Shown here piece by piece: positions 62,601-64,000 of a DNA stretch of 64,000 nucleotides (the stretch's first letter is position 1; each line of letters begins with the position of its first letter). The DNA is from Ardenticatenaceae bacterium. GTDB taxonomy: Bacteria > Chloroflexota > Anaerolineae > Promineifilales > Promineifilaceae. The notes under the pieces are model-generated. The model did no database searches and was not told the origin of the DNA. It saw only the letters and a program-made list of their open reading frames with translations. The position numbers and the translations under genes are program-made. The stretch is taken from the NCBI GenBank assembly GCA_020634375.1, contig JACKBX010000005.1, positions 248,001-312,000 of the forward strand. Reading direction: 5' to 3'.

Positions 62601-64000
62601 TGGTCTGCCTGGGCATTGGCCGCAGCCACTTTGGCGTCCGCGCCCAAATCAACGATGACCCCGGCCACTTCCGGCCGTGCGGCCAATTCGTTGAGGCGTT
62701 GTTGCAGCAGTGCTTTTTCGGCGTCGCTGCCCGCCATCCGCGCCATGTCGGTGAGGATAACGGTTTTGTAGTCGGCTACGGCCGTTTCCCACGTATGCGG
62801 CGTGGTAATGGGCTGCACATCATTGCACAACTGCGACAGCATAGACACATGCAGTTGGAAGGGCTGCTGCTGGCTAAATACGCCATTGGAGCCGCGCACA
62901 CGCACATAAAAATAGCCGGTGTGATTCCAGGTATTGAGGCGAATGCCCTCGCTGGCCGTGCCATTAAACGCGGACACGCCCAACAAACTGCGCATCTGCG
63001 CACTGGAAAAAACTTCAGGACTGAACACTTCCGGGCTAAATACTTCCGGGCTGAACACTTCTGGACTGAATACTTCCGGGCTAAAAACCTCTGGGCTGAA
63101 AGCATCCGGGCTAAACACCTCCGGGCTGAATACTTCAGGACTGAATACTTCGGGACTGAACACTTCAGGACTGAATACCTCCGGGCTGAATACTTCGGGA
63201 CTAAACACTTCCGGGCTGTACGCTTCCGGGCTGAATACCTCTGGACTGAATACTTCGGGACTAAACACTTCCGGGCTGAATACATCCGGCGCGAATTCCG
63301 CGCCCAACAGGGCCAGATCGTCCACCTGCGGGTCGAGCAGGGAGTCGTACACGGCGCGGATGTCACGGTAGATGGTGAGGTCGTAGTTGGCGGGCAGGTC
63401 GGTGAGGGTGACGATGACCTGGCTGTTTGGCTGGATGGGGAATTTGTACCAGCGGGATTGGCCGAAGCGGTCGAGGTATTGGGCAACGGCCGTTTCCGTC
63501 AAATCACCCGCCACAGGCAGTTCCAGCGCATTGGGCCACGAGGTATTGTTCGGGCCAATGGAGAGGCAATCCGACAGTTCCGAGGTGTTGCCCTGCGGGT
63601 CGGTGGCCGTCGCCGTCACAAAATGGGCATCGGCGGGCAGCGGCAGCCCATCGGCGCGGAAGTATGTGCTGCCAAAAGCGTTGGTGCTGGCCTGCGTCGT
63701 GCCCAGGAAGGTCTGGCTGCCGCCGCCAAAGAAGGCGCACGTCACCCCGGCAAACAGTTCGATGGTGTAGGTTGTGTTGGCGTCGCTGTTCAGCAAGCCA
63801 GTCACGGACAAATCAGTGTCGGGAACGGCGGCAATCAAAACCGGGTAGTTTTGCAGCTCATTGGCGCCGTTGTCGGCGTCGTCTTTGTCGTTGGCGGAAC
63901 GGCCGTCGCCAGCCAAATCAATACTCAATCCCCCATTATCATGAATATCGTTGCCACTCAGCCGGTTTTCTGTGCTGTCCAGCACGACCACGCCGCTGCC
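59618..64000 (-). CDS. giant exported gingipain-like (peptidase C25) protein with beta-helix end and SPEVF repeats; 5' end beyond window
   Basis: The frame is open to base 64000, so the N-terminus is missing; 1460 residues are visible. Order: the end of a right-handed beta-helix (RLSGNDIHDNGGLSIDLAGDG), a DPQGNTSELSDCL domain, a second domain, then 19 SPEVF-type pentapeptides (63008-63292). A caspase-like peptidase C25 domain follows (VVIVGGDGVVPFFRYAD; His in FLAGHFSASG near 62004; Cys in FFSAGCHVSYN near 61893). Three Ig-like domains complete it. It is probably secreted or surface-bound. The His and Cys suggest an active cysteine peptidase, perhaps processing surface proteins (inference). 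Confidence 0.85.
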   Translation of the reverse strand, partial: GSGVVVLDSTENRLSGNDIHDNGGLSIDLAGDGRSANDKDDADNGANELQNYPVLIAAVPDTDLSVTGLLNSDANTTYTIELFAGVTCAFFGGGSQTFLGTTQASTNAFGSTYFRADGLPLPADAHFVTATATDPQGNTSELSDCLSIGPNNTSWPNALELPVAGDLTETAVAQYLDRFGQSRWYKFPIQPNSQVIVTLTDLPANYDLTIYRDIRAVYDSLLDPQVDDLALLGAEFAPDVFSPEVFSPEVFSPEVFSPEAYSPEVFSPEVFSPEVFSPEVFSPEVFSPEVFSPEVFSPDAFSPEVFSPEVFSPEVFSPEVFSPEVFSPEVFSSAQMRSLLGVSAFNGTASEGIRLNTWNHTGYFYVRVRGSNGVFSQQQPFQLHVSMLSQLCNDVQPITTPHTWETAVADYKTVILTDMARMAGSDAEKALLQQRLNELAARPEVAGVIVDLGADAKVAAANAQADQHTACPYAKNLVADAVKELVDGYWAQNPLEYVVIVGGDGVVPFFRYADNANLASESNYVPPVRDTSASQASLRLAYVLGQDAYGARTAVSFKNSAIPVPVLGVGRVVETAGEATAVLDAYLSTTDGIVTPATPALVTGYDFLTDAALAVQTELEAGTGLAADTLITPAHLSPADPSAWTADDLRTALLGGRHDLAFLAGHFSASGALAADYSSRVTAAELAAAPVDLRNAVFFSAGCHVSYNLVDADGVPFVTEGPDWAQVFAQHGAALIGGTGYQYGDTDYLEYSERLYLTFSQQLRTGSGPVSLGAALAAAKQTYLAETPQMRGIHQKAVIEAALFGLPMLQIDMPGQRLTPPDETSLISSTTAFVSNPGQTLGMTYADLVVTPQFEEHNVLLRNIQDNSQVTATYLSAEDGVVTNPSEPALPLEMLNVTVPNTVLRGVGFRGGSFTDLAGVLPLTGAPATEIRGVHAPFVAEFFYPVQMWRANYYDFLADPVQGQTNLALTPAQYRSAAPGATTGTLRRYDNLDLRLYYSDDVTTYGGDSTPALSAPPTIVQVTAVPINDAVQFQLVVLGNPAAGIQEVWVTYTAVTGPLAGQWQSLDLSQSADNSTVWEGTLPLNGADPGDLRFIAQAVNGVGLVSMAANVSESYRVNLGMNQPDPEPTSLAVALSAPEASGAYGSSASFSATLSSGGQPIPGQPLTFRLGLQSQQAVTDENGEATVQFTLLGWPDVYTVRVSYAGTALYAPATAEDTFEITRQDTMLTLSQDATDASLITATLADATGRRLKEKTIIFVVTGANGSLTRAVITDYAGRARLGDVSELPPGDYTVYAYFNGTITTSTGEVLVLDDGRYNPSSAVDSFTIANTPPQCGGATSSVSTIWPLNKDFVAVNVLNISDPDGDPWTILITGIYQDEPVQRGNRHIDGYGLGTDTAYVRAERDGNGDGRVYHIFFTAADPFGGSCSGELRLPTIEHDQDADIDVIDGGALYDSTGAN
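63008..63292 (-). repeat. 15-bp coding repeat, 19 SPEVF-type units
   Basis: PEVFS repeated with rare variants (PDVFS, PEAYS, PDAFS). DNA copies differ by synonymous changes (GAATACTTCCGG, GAACACTTCAGG and similar), so the repeat is held at protein level. It links the beta-helix part to the peptidase domain. Confidence 0.95.

Larger units (their letters stand above)
346..63906. repeat. highly iterated palindrome ACGGCCGT, about 117 copies across the window
   Basis: The octamer was counted by eye from 346-353 to 63899-63906. About 30 copies extend to AACGGCCGTT. One-mismatch versions (GCGGCCGT, TCGGCCGT, ACGGCCGC, ACGGCCGA) occur only about 4-7 times each. About four copies lie between genes (7673, 26396, 55683, 55810); the rest lie in genes on both strands and in all frames. 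Copies are scarce at 18438-21407 and 55818-58037. Confidence 0.95.

Noticed and set aside
62934..63371. Plus-strand frame with SGLNT repeats
   Set aside because: It is the complementary reading of the SPEVF coding repeat and starts and ends inside the gingipain-like gene.

Overview
The window reads as a stretch of a moderately GC-rich bacterial chromosome, most likely a Chloroflexota (Anaerolineae-like) genome. This rests on gene content rather than on a marker gene: CAP/LysM surface proteins, very large cyclase-AAA-TPR regulators, a Ser/Thr kinase with an NBR1-type Ig tail, DUF5666 repeats, SPEVF pentapeptide repeats and a mixed ArgJ/ArgG/ArgH arginine cluster. No rRNA, tRNA, CRISPR array, transposase or phage gene was seen.

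Layout. 1-4642 (minus): fatty-acid beta-oxidation set (FadN-like protein cut by the window edge, two acyl-CoA dehydrogenases). 4728-6120 (minus): folK-folP. 6305-7651: secreted CAP/LysM protein. 7771-17395 (minus): arginine operon argC-argB-argD-GNAT-[four-helix protein]-argG-argJ-argH, followed by an alpha/beta hydrolase and a Stf0-type sulfotransferase. 17396-17756: divergent control region holding an arginine-rich leader peptide with attenuator for the arg operon, and the promoter of ribosomal protein S1. 17757-21594 (plus): S1 and clpC. 21665-26333 (minus): LysM lipoprotein, O-antigen-ligase-like protein, MazG-like protein, DUF2142-like membrane protein. 26483-33542 (plus): RarD, RsmF-like methyltransferase, then a solute-binding lipoprotein / sensor kinase / receiver-kinase signalling operon. 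33902-37255: rlmN and a Ser/Thr kinase. 37319-44219 (minus): queuosine-precursor transporter under a preQ1-I riboswitch, thiN, aminotransferase, nitrilase, WYL regulator, membrane protein. 44341-52421 (plus): PEP-synthase-N-like protein, a soluble-adenylyl-cyclase-like giant, S9 peptidase, LysE, DinB. 52520-64000 (minus): FecR/DUF5666 membrane protein and its ECF sigma factor, a second cyclase-AAA-TPR giant, and a huge exported gingipain-like protein cut by the right edge.

The strongest genome-scale signal is the 8-bp palindrome ACGGCCGT. I counted about 117 copies by eye (about one per 550 bp, against roughly one expected in 64 kb), nearly all inside genes, in all frames. It behaves like the cyanobacterial HIP1 element and leaves T-A-V, N-G-R and R-P in the encoded proteins. 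It is sparse in S1-clpC and absent from the sulfotransferase gene.

A second layer is a family of word-like, partly palindromic AT-rich repeats between genes, three of which appear to sit in frame inside one membrane-protein gene. A third is a recurring promoter geometry in which the -10 box lies 6-9 nt from the start codon, implying leaderless mRNAs. The arginine attenuator combines such a leaderless start with a complete set of mutually exclusive hairpins.
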